A stretch of 7,113 bases of DNA. Source: Bacillota bacterium. GTDB taxonomy: Bacteria > Bacillota > Clostridia > Oscillospirales > Acutalibacteraceae. Below, in pieces: positions 1-6,187 of the stretch (positions are counted from its first letter, which is position 1; every line of letters starts with the position of its first letter). The notes under the pieces are model-generated. The model was given only the letters and a program-made list of their open reading frames with translations. It was not told where the DNA came from and made no database searches. A program made the translations under genes and the position numbers. The DNA is taken from NCBI GenBank assembly GCA_023397245.1, contig JAEWUH010000214.1, forward strand, positions 1-7,113, in the 5' to 3' direction.

Positions 1-313
1 GGCCGTCTTTGCCGGCGGAAACCAGATCAAAGTCAACTTTATCTTCGATCATTTCGAGTTTTGCTTCGTTTACCGCCTCGTCAAGCGCGTTGGGGTAAAC
101 AGCATTGATCGCATCCTCATAGAATACCTGTTCACCGTAATATTTCTCAACAAAAGCACGGGGAGCCTTGCCTTTGCGGAAACCGGGGATCGCTATTTTT
201 TTATTCTGTTTATGAAAGGCCGCGTCAACGGCTTTTTCGAATACTTCGGCGTCAACCCCGACCTCAAGCTGGTAGCGGTTTGTATCAATCTTATTGGATG
301 CTTTTAAACTCAT
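1..313 (-). CDS. tig: Trigger factor, N-terminal part (gene runs off the left edge)
   Basis: Trigger factor is the ribosome-bound chaperone and peptidyl-prolyl isomerase that meets nascent chains at the exit tunnel. Reading back from ATG at 313-311, I translate about 104 residues beginning MSLKASNKIDTNRYQLEV. Residues 44-52 read GFRKGKAPR, the ribosome-binding signature loop that docks on protein uL23. The visible part covers most of the ribosome-binding tail domain; the isomerase and chaperone domains lie outside the window. The start is well fixed: AGGAGGA (321-327) sits 7 nt upstream. A promoter with a perfect extended -10 lies in the gap before it, so the gene is probably expressed separately from the metallophosphoesterase upstream. 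No frameshift is seen in the visible part. Confidence 0.95.
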   Translation of the reverse strand, partial: MSLKASNKIDTNRYQLEVGVDAEVFEKAVDAAFHKQNKKIAIPGFRKGKAPRAFVEKYYGEQVFYEDAINAVYPNALDEAVNEAKLEMIEDKVDFDLVSAGKDG

Positions 314-320
314 TTTTATT

Positions 321-357
321 TCCTCCTGCAAAATTGCAAATTATCTTGAATATTATA
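321..357 (-). promoter_or_regulatory. Promoter (extended -10) and ribosome binding site of tig
   Basis: On the minus strand TGCTATAAT is a perfect extended -10: TATAAT at 352-357, preceded by TGC at 358-360. At 17-nt spacing the -35 position reads TAGAAT, a poor match, which is tolerated when the extended -10 is present. The start point would be near 345, giving a leader of about 30 nt that ends in the ribosome binding site AGGAGGA (321-327). The rest of the gap 314-408 is AT-rich. I see no convincing terminator for the upstream gene in it. Confidence 0.7.
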
Positions 358-408
358 GCACATGTTAAAAATTTATTCTATATATTCGTTGAAATATTAA
401 TAAATTGT

Positions 409-1098
409 TCACCTAACTAAAACCGGGGTGAAATCGGAATAATCACAGGAAATAAGATACATCTTAATGCCCTCGTAATCACCCGTTATCGCACGCCGGG
501 CAGCCTGACTGCCGTGAACGTGGCCAAAATAACATTTTTTAATACCCCGGCTTTTCAGTACCTCAAGAATTTCCGTGCACGCGGCCCCGTCGTAAACCGG
601 CGGATAGTGCAGGAATACAATCGGTTCCGCACCCTGCCTTACCGCGTCGTCGATGGAAGCATTCAGGCGGCCCACCTCCCGGTTCACGATCTTCCTATCT
701 TCCGCGGTGCTGGAATTATAGAGCCAGCCGCGCGTACCGCAAACCGCCATATCCCCCACGGGCACTGCATTGTTGTGGACAATCCCGATGGTGCCAAAGC
801 CTCTTGACTGAAGGAACTCTTCGATTTTCTTTTTGGTTGACCACCAGTAATCGTGATTGCCCTTTAAAATCAGCTTTTTACCGGGAAGCGAATGGATAAA
901 GGCAAAATCCGCGGCGGTATCCTCCAGCTTCATCGCCCAGGAAACGTCGCCCGCAATGACTACGGTGTCTTCTTCCTTTACAATCGCCCGCCAGTTTTTT
1001 TCAAGCCGGTCCGTGTAATTGTGCCAGCCCTCAAACACATCCATGGGCTTGTCGCAGCCAAACGAAAGGTGCAAATCCGAAATAGCAAACAGTGACAT
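409..1098 (-). CDS. Calcineurin-like metallophosphoesterase (COG1768-type predicted phosphohydrolase)
   Basis: This is a 229-residue cytosolic protein with no signal peptide or membrane segment. It carries the full two-metal phosphoesterase set: DLH at residues 8-10, GD at 50-51, GNHD at 80-83, a histidine in FLHYPP (H164), and GHVH at 192-195. The NHDYWW sequence and overall length fit the small bacterial COG1768 group, whose natural substrate I do not know. A phosphodiester or phosphomonoester hydrolase is expected from the fold. ATG at 1098 has AGAGG (1104-1108) 5 nt upstream. The gene starts 17 nt after the thrC stop, so co-transcription from the thrC promoter is likely. Nothing in the sequence ties it functionally to threonine synthesis. 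Confidence 0.88.
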   Translation of the reverse strand: MSLFAISDLHLSFGCDKPMDVFEGWHNYTDRLEKNWRAIVKEEDTVVIAGDVSWAMKLEDTAADFAFIHSLPGKKLILKGNHDYWWSTKKKIEEFLQSRGFGTIGIVHNNAVPVGDMAVCGTRGWLYNSSTAEDRKIVNREVGRLNASIDDAVRQGAEPIVFLHYPPVYDGAACTEILEVLKSRGIKKCYFGHVHGSQAARRAITGDYEGIKMYLISCDYSDFTPVLVR

Positions 1099-1115
1099 TA
1101 AAACCTCTCTTAATT

Positions 1116-2630
1116 TTACTTGACGCCGGCCATTTTCAGAACAATGTCCCCCATTTCATTTTTGGGGCAGGTCCGGCTAAAACGGAGCGGCTTCGATTCC
1201 AGCTCCGCAATCGGCGCGGGAACCGGTGTTCCCGTTTGCTCGGAAAGCACGGCGATTTTCTCAAATTCCGTCAGTTCCCCTCTGTATTTGTCCGAAACGG
1301 CGTTCAATACGCTGTCCGCAAACTTGTATGGGCTGGCGGTTGAGGCGATGATCGCCGGCGTGTCGGTATCTTCGGTATCCTTTACATATTGCCCGTAAAC
1401 ATTTACGGCAACCGCGGTGTGCGTGTCGCAGAGATAATTTTCCGAATCAAAAATCTCTTTTATGGCTGCGCCGGTCGCTTCATCATCGCAGCAGCCCGCG
1501 TAGAAGACTTCATGAATCCGGTCGAGTACTTCCTCATCCACTCGGTATTCCCCGTTTTCGGAAAGCTCCTTCATCCAGCCGGAAACCTTTGCGCTGTCTC
1601 CCTCCGTAAGGTCGTAAAGCAGGCGTTCCAGATTGCTGGAAACCAGAATATCCATGGAGGGAGAAATCGTAGTATAAAAATGGCGGTTCCGGTTATAGAC
1701 ACCGCTATTCAAAAATTCCGTCAGCACATTGTTGGAATTGGATGCACAGATAAATTTATGAACCGGAAGGCCCATTTTTTTCGCATAGTAGGCGGCAAGA
1801 ATATTGCCGAAATTTCCGGTCGGAACGACAATGTTGACCTCTTTTCCCTCACGGTCAATTTCACCGTTCACCATCAGGTCGCAGTAAGCGGAGAAATAAT
1901 AGACGATCTGCGGCAGAAGCCTGCCCCAGTTGATGGAATTGGCGCTGGAGAACATCATGCCGTTTTCCGCCAAAAGCTCTTTAATCTTCGCGTCAGTAAA
2001 AATCTTCTTTACGCCGGTCTGTGCGTCGTCGAAATTCCCCTCGATGGCACAGACGGAAACGTTGTTCCCTTCCTGCGAGTTCATCTGGCGCTGCTGCATG
2101 GGGCTTACGCCGTTCTGCGGATAAAACACCAGAATGCGCGTGCCGTCCACGTCCTTAAAGCCTTCCAGCGCGGCTTTTCCGGTATCGCCCGAAGTGGCTA
2201 CCAGAATGACGGCGGTTTTATCGGAATTGATTTTCCGGAGTGATCTGGTCAGAAGATGCGGCAGCAACTGCAGGGCCATATCCTTAAAAGCACAGGTAGG
2301 CCCGTGCCAGAGCTCCAGCATATACAGCCTGGAACCGCCGCGCTGCAATAAGGAAAGCGGCGCCGGAAGGTCATCGTCAAATTTTTCTCCGGTGTATGCC
2401 TTCGTCACGCAGTCGTGAATTTCCTCCGCGGTAAAGTCGGTAAGGAACCCGGATAAGATGCGTTCGGCGCGCTGCGTATAGCTGAGGTTCTGCAGCTCAC
2501 ACAGGTCGGCGTAAGAAAAGCGGGGCAGCTTCTCCGGTACGAAAAGCCCTCCGTCGCCGCAGATTCCCTGTGCAATCGCCTGCGCCGCCGATACGCTCAC
2601 GCCGCTGCTTCTTGTCGATTTATAGTTCAA
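1116..2630 (-). CDS. thrC: Threonine synthase
   Basis: Threonine synthase is a PLP enzyme that converts O-phospho-L-homoserine to L-threonine and phosphate, the last step of threonine biosynthesis. The 504-residue protein matches the long form of the family. N-terminal STR and DGGLFVP motifs are present. HGPTCAFKDMALQ contains the PLP lysine (K116). TSGDTGKAA near residue 147 and VPTGNFGN in the middle are cofactor-binding loops. The start is TTG at 2630-2628. AAGGGG (2638-2643) lies 7 nt upstream and there is no in-frame methionine until about residue 104, so TTG is essentially forced. The gene has its own promoter with a leader of only about 25 nt, which leaves no room for a T-box or attenuator. 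No other thr genes are adjacent. Confidence 0.96.
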   Translation of the reverse strand: MNYKSTRSSGVSVSAAQAIAQGICGDGGLFVPEKLPRFSYADLCELQNLSYTQRAERILSGFLTDFTAEEIHDCVTKAYTGEKFDDDLPAPLSLLQRGGSRLYMLELWHGPTCAFKDMALQLLPHLLTRSLRKINSDKTAVILVATSGDTGKAALEGFKDVDGTRILVFYPQNGVSPMQQRQMNSQEGNNVSVCAIEGNFDDAQTGVKKIFTDAKIKELLAENGMMFSSANSINWGRLLPQIVYYFSAYCDLMVNGEIDREGKEVNIVVPTGNFGNILAAYYAKKMGLPVHKFICASNSNNVLTEFLNSGVYNRNRHFYTTISPSMDILVSSNLERLLYDLTEGDSAKVSGWMKELSENGEYRVDEEVLDRIHEVFYAGCCDDEATGAAIKEIFDSENYLCDTHTAVAVNVYGQYVKDTEDTDTPAIIASTASPYKFADSVLNAVSDKYRGELTEFEKIAVLSEQTGTPVPAPIAELESKPLRFSRTCPKNEMGDIVLKMAGVK

Positions 2631-2637
2631 GGTAATT

Positions 2638-2643
2638 CCCCTT
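2638..2643 (-). promoter_or_regulatory. Ribosome binding site fixing the TTG start of thrC
   Basis: AAGGGG lies 7 nt upstream of the TTG at 2630. No ATG or GTG start in frame gives a complete protein. Confidence 0.75.
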
Positions 2644-2660
2644 TCGCTCTTTCTGTCCGT

Positions 2661-2689
2661 ATTTTACAATATATCGTGATTTCTGTCAA
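2661..2689 (-). promoter_or_regulatory. Sigma-A-type promoter of thrC
   Basis: On the minus strand a perfect -35 TTGACA (2684-2689) is followed by exactly 17 nt and a -10 TAAAAT (2661-2666, 5 of 6 matches). The -35 box overlaps the TGA stop codon of the dipeptidase gene (2686-2688). The predicted start near 2654 gives a leader of about 25 nt containing the thrC ribosome binding site. This is the best promoter in the window. It separates thrC and the phosphoesterase from the upstream operon, although read-through is possible because no terminator lies between. Confidence 0.85.
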
Positions 2690-3627
2690 AGGGAAAGAAA
2701 AAATTGATAGGCGTTATCAAACAGAATCGAGTTCACAAGGGCTTCGCTGTAATTGCGGCGAAGCATCAGCTCCGCGACCTCTTCGACGGATTCAATTCCG
2801 GTAAAGCCTCTGGGCAGCTCGGTTCCGTCAAAATCACTGCCGAACGCAACGCATTTTTCTCCGCCAAGGGAAAGGAAGTGCTCGATATGCCGAAGAATGT
2901 CCTCGCCGCCCGCTTCGCCAGAATCAGTTAAGAACTCCGGAACAAGATTGACGCCGACGATGCCGCCGCGGCTTTTTATAATATTGAACTGCTCATCCGT
3001 CAGGTTCCGTCTGCGCGCCCACTGATTTCCGCCGCAGACCTTGCGGGAATTTGAATGTGTGGCGATAAACGGCTTTTCCGTACACTCCGCCACATCGTAA
3101 AACAGCTTATCGCTCGCGTGGGAAACATCGACCGCCATATGGAGGCGTTCCATCTCTTTTACGGCAAGCTTGCCGAACTCCGTCAGCCCTTTGGAACCTT
3201 CCACTCCCGCGCCGTCGCCGATTTCGCAGGACGAATTCCATGTAAGTGTAATTGCCTTTACACCGCAGTCTGCCATATATTGCAGCCGCTCCAGCCTTCC
3301 GCCGGCAGCCGCTCCGCCCTCCACGGTCAAAACGGCCCCGATTTTTTTCTGTTTCTCCGCCGTGCGGAAATCCTCCGCCGTTTTGCAGAGCATCAAGATC
3401 TCGGAGTGCTGCGCGATTTCCTGATGAAGTTTTCCCAATACCGCGTCAAAATAATCGAGCGCAACCTTTCCCCTTCGGTCGTCCGTAATCCAGATGGCAA
3501 AGCACTGGAACCACGGAGAATATTTTTTGCCGCGTTCAAGGGATATGTGCAGATCACCGTCATAAAGGGATTTGTTTTTATTATAGCAGTCTGAAATGGT
3601 ATCACAGTGCAAATCAAATAGTTTCAA
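2686..3627 (-). CDS. Membrane-dipeptidase family peptidase M19 (renal dipeptidase-like), probably cytosolic
   Basis: Peptidase M19 enzymes are two-zinc hydrolases of dipeptides, including some with D-residues. This 313-residue protein has the ligand set in order: HCD (H7, D9), TVEGG (E103, bridging ligand), DVSH (H170), ATHSN (H191) and FGSDFDG (D265, D267). The RRNLTDEQ region at about 206-213 is also typical. No signal peptide or anchor is visible, so despite the family name it is probably cytosolic. TTG at 3627 overlaps the yraN stop as TTGA, with GGAGGAGG (3634-3641) 6 nt upstream. No internal methionine occurs before residue 79, so the TTG is secure. The family's substrate-contacting histidine appears replaced by tryptophan in TLTWNSS (W130). 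True substrate unknown. Confidence 0.92.
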   Translation of the reverse strand: MKLFDLHCDTISDCYNKNKSLYDGDLHISLERGKKYSPWFQCFAIWITDDRRGKVALDYFDAVLGKLHQEIAQHSEILMLCKTAEDFRTAEKQKKIGAVLTVEGGAAAGGRLERLQYMADCGVKAITLTWNSSCEIGDGAGVEGSKGLTEFGKLAVKEMERLHMAVDVSHASDKLFYDVAECTEKPFIATHSNSRKVCGGNQWARRRNLTDEQFNIIKSRGGIVGVNLVPEFLTDSGEAGGEDILRHIEHFLSLGGEKCVAFGSDFDGTELPRGFTGIESVEEVAELMLRRNYSEALVNSILFDNAYQFFLSL

Positions 3628-3995
3628 TAGTATCCTCCTCCGAAAAATGCGTTTTCAATATGTTCCGCGGATTTTACGGCAAAGCTTCCGCTTGCTGTTG
3701 TTATGCCGATTACGTCAAAGCGCGGCTGCAGCCCGGTGGGGTGAGACTGCAGATAAAGCAGCGCGGTTTTATAAAGCTTTTTCTGTTTCCCGGGCGTAAC
3801 CGCCTCCAGCGGGCTGACCTGATAGTTTTCATCACGTGTTTTTACTTCAGCAAATACAATATATTTGCTGTTTTGGGCAATGATGTCAATTTCTCCGAAT
3901 CTCGAATGATAATTGCGTTCAACGATCTGATAGCCCTTCTGTACCAGAAGGGAAGCCGCGTAATCCTCACCCAGCTGTCCGGTTGGCCTGTTCAC
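3624..3995 (-). CDS. yraN: YraN family protein (UPF0102), predicted endonuclease-fold protein
   Basis: This is a small UPF0102 protein with a restriction-endonuclease-like fold; its role is not well established, though DNA repair or recombination has been proposed. It shows the family order: LGEDYAA near the N-terminus, GEIDIIA (GEID at residues 34-37 from the GTG start), then FAEVK (E50, K52), which makes a PD-(D/E)xK-like active site. I chose GTG at 3995. GGGAG (4005-4009) is 9 nt from this GTG but directly abuts the ATG at 4004, which would be too close to work. The protein is then 123 residues, or 126 from the ATG. It overlaps the end of rnhB by 29 nt and the next gene by 4 nt. The rnhB-yraN pairing is common in bacteria. 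Confidence 0.88.
   Translation of the reverse strand: MNRPTGQLGEDYAASLLVQKGYQIVERNYHSRFGEIDIIAQNSKYIVFAEVKTRDENYQVSPLEAVTPGKQKKLYKTALLYLQSHPTGLQPRFDVIGITTASGSFAVKSAEHIENAFFGGGYY
3634..3641 (-). promoter_or_regulatory. Strong ribosome binding site for the TTG start of the M19 peptidase
   Basis: GGAGGAGG lies inside the 3' end of yraN, 6 nt before TTG at 3627. The stop of yraN and this start overlap as TTGA, an arrangement that favours translational coupling. Confidence 0.85.
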
Positions 3996-4623
3996 TGACG
4001 CCATCTCCCAAAATATTTTTCAGAAAGGTTTTGCGGTGCACCGGGCACGGGCCGTATTTTTTTAGCATTTCAATATGTAAAGCCGTTCCGTAACCCTTAT
4101 GTTTTGCGAACTGATATTCCGGATAAATCTGATCGATTTCTACCATCAGCCGGTCACGGCTCACCTTGGCAAGAATGGAAGCCGCGGCAATACTTTGGGA
4201 AAGGGAATCGCCCTTAATAATGGTCTGCGTTTCCACGCCGAGCCGGGGCATCCGGTTTCCGTCCACCAGCGCGTAATCCGGCTTTATGCTTAATCCGTCG
4301 CAGGCGCGTTTCATGGCCAGAAAGGTTGCCTGCAGAATGTTGACCGTATCGATTTCGGTTTCCGTGGCATAGCCGACCGAACAGCTGACTGCCTTCTCTT
4401 GGATGACGTCAAACAGCGCTTCCCGCTTTTTTTCGCTGAGCTTCTTGGAGTCGTCGACCCCTTCGATCAGCATGTCCCGCGGCAAAATAACTGCGGCAGC
4501 GAACACGGGGCCGGCCAGAGGGCCGCGCCCGGCTTCATCGATGCCGCAGATAAATTGATACCCTTTTTCTGCCGCCGCTCTTTCATAAGCGAACCAGTCG
4601 ACCTTATTTTCCAACCTGTTCAA
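3967..4623 (-). CDS. rnhB: Ribonuclease HII
   Basis: RNase HII cuts RNA in RNA-DNA hybrids and starts removal of single ribonucleotides misincorporated in DNA. The 218-residue protein is full length. GIDEAGRGPLAGPV holds the first two catalytic acids (D29, E30) and the GRG motif (32-34) that reads the ribonucleotide junction. VDGNR gives D121 and KGDSLSQSIAAASILAKVSRD gives D139. HKGYGT has the conserved tyrosine Y178. The start is TTG at 4623-4621, with GGAAGG (4631-4636) 7 nt upstream inside ylqF. No methionine occurs before residue 51, so ATG is excluded; a second TTG at codon 4 is a less well spaced alternative. The gene overlaps the 3' end of ylqF by 20 nt and the yraN start by 29 nt. 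Confidence 0.96.
   Translation of the reverse strand: MNRLENKVDWFAYERAAAEKGYQFICGIDEAGRGPLAGPVFAAAVILPRDMLIEGVDDSKKLSEKKREALFDVIQEKAVSCSVGYATETEIDTVNILQATFLAMKRACDGLSIKPDYALVDGNRMPRLGVETQTIIKGDSLSQSIAAASILAKVSRDRLMVEIDQIYPEYQFAKHKGYGTALHIEMLKKYGPCPVHRKTFLKNILGDGVSEQANRTAG
4005..4009 (-). promoter_or_regulatory. Ribosome binding site that decides the yraN start
   Basis: GGGAG touches the candidate ATG at 4004 with no spacer, but is 9 nt from the in-frame GTG at 3995. It lies within the rnhB coding sequence. Confidence 0.6.
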
Positions 4624-5473
4624 GCGTTATCCTTCCTAACTTTGCACTTCTGAATTCGTCCAAAACCATGATGGACGCGCGCTCAACATCCGTTTCACCG
4701 CCGGAAATAAGCATTCCGCGCTTTTTTCCGATCAGTTCAAGCAGTTCATAGCCCTTTAATTCCGATATGTCCGTATCTTCAAGCTTATAGCGCTGCTTCA
4801 GCGCACCCTGGTAACTGTCACGGAGGACTTCCAGCAGACGGGAAGCAAGATGTTCGGTATCCACCACGTCGTCCTTGACGGCTCCGGTAAACGCAAGCCG
4901 TTCTCCTACCGTTTTATCATCAAACTTTGGCCACAGCACACCCGGCGTATCCAGAAGATCGAAGCCCTTGCCGATGGTAAACCACTGGTTGGTACGCGTG
5001 ACGCCCGGCCTGTCTTCAACATTGGCCTTGCTGTTTTTTGCCAGCCGGTTGATCAGCGAAGATTTTCCGACATTCGGAATTCCCACAACCATTACCCGGA
5101 TTTGGCGGCATACCATTCCCTTGGCTTCCCAGGAGGCGATGCGGTTGCTTAATACCTCTTTCACCAGCGGGACAAAGCCGTTCAGTCCTTTCCCGGTGCG
5201 GCAGTCGATGGGCAGCGCCGGAATCCCCTTGGATTTATAATATTCGATCCAGCGGCTTGTCTGTGCGGGATCCGCCATATCGCATTTATTCATCAGAATA
5301 ACACGGGGCTTGTTTTGGATCAGATTGCTTAAAATCGGGTTCCGGCTGCTGACCGGTATCCGCGCGTCGATAATCTCGGCGACCGCGTCCACCAGCTTCA
5401 GGCTTTTTTCGATCTGCCGCTTGGTTTTCGTCATATGGCCCGGAAACCACTGTATTGACTGTGCTTCACTCAT
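4604..5473 (-). CDS. ylqF: Ribosome biogenesis GTPase YlqF/RbgA
   Basis: RbgA is a circularly permuted GTPase needed for late assembly of the 50S subunit in Bacillus subtilis. The 289-residue protein shows the permuted order: N-terminal QWFPGHMTK, DAR at 36-38, G4 NKCD at 62-65, G5-like CRTGKG at 91-96, G1 GIPNVGKSS at 131-139, G2 threonine in PGVTR (T159), and G3 DTPG at 175-178. A C-terminal helical domain of about 100 residues, which contacts rRNA, follows. ATG at 5473 has AAGGAAG (5484-5490) 10 nt upstream. The gene starts 25 nt after the second lepB stop, and its 3' end carries the ribosome binding site of rnhB. Its place downstream of rplS fits a ribosome-assembly role and is conserved in Firmicutes. 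Confidence 0.97.
   Translation of the reverse strand: MSEAQSIQWFPGHMTKTKRQIEKSLKLVDAVAEIIDARIPVSSRNPILSNLIQNKPRVILMNKCDMADPAQTSRWIEYYKSKGIPALPIDCRTGKGLNGFVPLVKEVLSNRIASWEAKGMVCRQIRVMVVGIPNVGKSSLINRLAKNSKANVEDRPGVTRTNQWFTIGKGFDLLDTPGVLWPKFDDKTVGERLAFTGAVKDDVVDTEHLASRLLEVLRDSYQGALKQRYKLEDTDISELKGYELLELIGKKRGMLISGGETDVERASIMVLDEFRSAKLGRITLEQVGK
4631..4636 (-). promoter_or_regulatory. Ribosome binding site for the TTG start of rnhB
   Basis: GGAAGG lies within the last codons of ylqF, 7 nt before TTG at 4623. Confidence 0.75.
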
Positions 5474-5498
5474 TGCGCAATATCTTCCTTAAAATTGA

Positions 5499-6089
5499 TT
5501 ATTTTACTTTTCCGAAACGGCTGAGCGGAAATACGATGTATTCCGCCTTGCCAAGAATATATCTTTCATCAATCATGCCAATCTCGCTGAACCGGCTGTC
5601 ATTCGAAACGGAGCGGTTGTCCCCCAGCACGAAAACGTGCCCCTTGGGCACCGTAAGCGGGAATTCAAAATCCGACTGCTGTGTGGTGATTCCGTTTTGA
5701 ATATAGGCGGACTCGTCAAGCACTTTACCGTCTACGGATACATAACCGGTCCGGTAGTTGATATCCACCACCTGATTTTCCAACGCAATCACCCGCTTTA
5801 TGATCGGTTCGCTAAATTTTGCCGAATGGGTGATTACGATTACGTCGCCGCGCTGCGGCTTGTAAAAGTAGCTGGAAAGCACTACCCTGTCCCCGGACCT
5901 CAGATTCGGAAGCATCGACGGGCCGCTGACATTTACAATTCGAAAAATGAAGGTAAACAGGATGACAACAAGGATGAGAGATGTGACCAGCGCTTCTATC
6001 CACTCAAAGCAATTATTGACAAAACTGCTTCTCTGCGGCACACGGAACAAAGCTTCGCCGCCGTCCTGTTCCGTATAATTCTGATTCAA
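5499..6089 (-). CDS. lepB: Type I signal peptidase, second copy of a tandem pair
   Basis: Type I signal peptidase cleaves signal peptides from exported proteins at the outer face of the membrane. The 196-residue protein has a cytosolic N-terminus of about 28 residues, one membrane segment (about 30-52) and an extracytoplasmic catalytic domain, the usual Gram-positive layout. The nucleophile is S58 in SGPSMLPNL. The general base is K98 in PIIKRVIA. LGDNRSVSNDSR (155-166) is the conserved box E. The start is TTG at 6089-6087, with AAGGAG (6100-6105) 10 nt upstream. The first internal methionine is M59 in the active site, so TTG is essentially forced. It lies 98 nt after the upstream paralogue and 25 nt before ylqF. 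By eye it is about half identical to that paralogue. Confidence 0.95.
   Translation of the reverse strand: MNQNYTEQDGGEALFRVPQRSSFVNNCFEWIEALVTSLILVVILFTFIFRIVNVSGPSMLPNLRSGDRVVLSSYFYKPQRGDVIVITHSAKFSEPIIKRVIALENQVVDINYRTGYVSVDGKVLDESAYIQNGITTQQSDFEFPLTVPKGHVFVLGDNRSVSNDSRFSEIGMIDERYILGKAEYIVFPLSRFGKVK
5704..5721. repeat. Exact 18-nt block shared by the two lepB genes (copy 1)
   Basis: TAGGCGGACTCGTCAAGC occurs here and at 6393-6410, at matching positions of the paralogous genes. It encodes the shared LDESAY segment with identical codons. It probably reflects common origin of the pair. Confidence 0.8.
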
Positions 6090-6090
6090 T

Positions 6091-6105
6091 GGAGAACAGC
6101 TCCTT
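6091..6105 (-). promoter_or_regulatory. Ribosome binding site of the second lepB, inside a small hairpin
   Basis: AAGGAG (6100-6105) precedes the TTG at 6089 by 10 nt. The mRNA can fold GGAG (6100-6103) against CTCC (6091-6094) across a 5-nt loop, which would partly hide the ribosome binding site. The stem is only 4 bp, so any effect is uncertain. Confidence 0.6.
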
Positions 6106-6124
6106 TATTTCTATAAGGCTTACC

Positions 6125-6161
6125 GGCACCCTTGCAAAACGCGGTTCGGTCAAGGCGCACC
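6125..6161 (-). repeat. Imperfect inverted repeat between the two lepB genes
   Basis: In the minus-strand transcript, the arms at 6151-6161 and 6125-6134 can pair: five Watson-Crick pairs (CCTTG/CAAGG) next to the loop, then a one-base bulge and five more pairs, two of them G-U. The loop is 16 nt. No T-run follows, so it is not a rho-independent terminator. It may be a processing site or chance. The rest of the 98-nt gap holds nothing else I can support. Confidence 0.35.
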
Positions 6162-6187
6162 GTGAAGATCCGCAGGGTAAATCGGAT

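Noticed and set aside
314..408. A terminator between the metallophosphoesterase and tig.
   Set aside because: Only weak AT-only inverted repeats are present, with no GC stem followed by a T-run.
1389..2243. A 284-codon plus-strand open frame.
   Set aside because: It lies wholly inside thrC on the opposite strand, with no family resemblance. Long antisense frames are common opposite codon-biased genes.
2631..2685. A T-box or threonine attenuator before thrC.
   Set aside because: The gap is 55 nt and the predicted leader about 25 nt, too short for either.
3055..3594. A 179-codon plus-strand open frame.
   Set aside because: It is antisense to the M19 peptidase gene, whose zinc ligands are all intact, and shows no domain of its own.
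6107..6134. A TTGCAA-16-TATAGA promoter candidate just before the second lepB.
   Set aside because: Both boxes match only 4 of 6, and the start would fall on the ribosome binding site, leaving no leader.
6125..6161. The inverted repeat between the lepB genes as a terminator.
   Set aside because: The stem is imperfect with G-U pairs and no T-run follows, so rho-independent termination is not supported.
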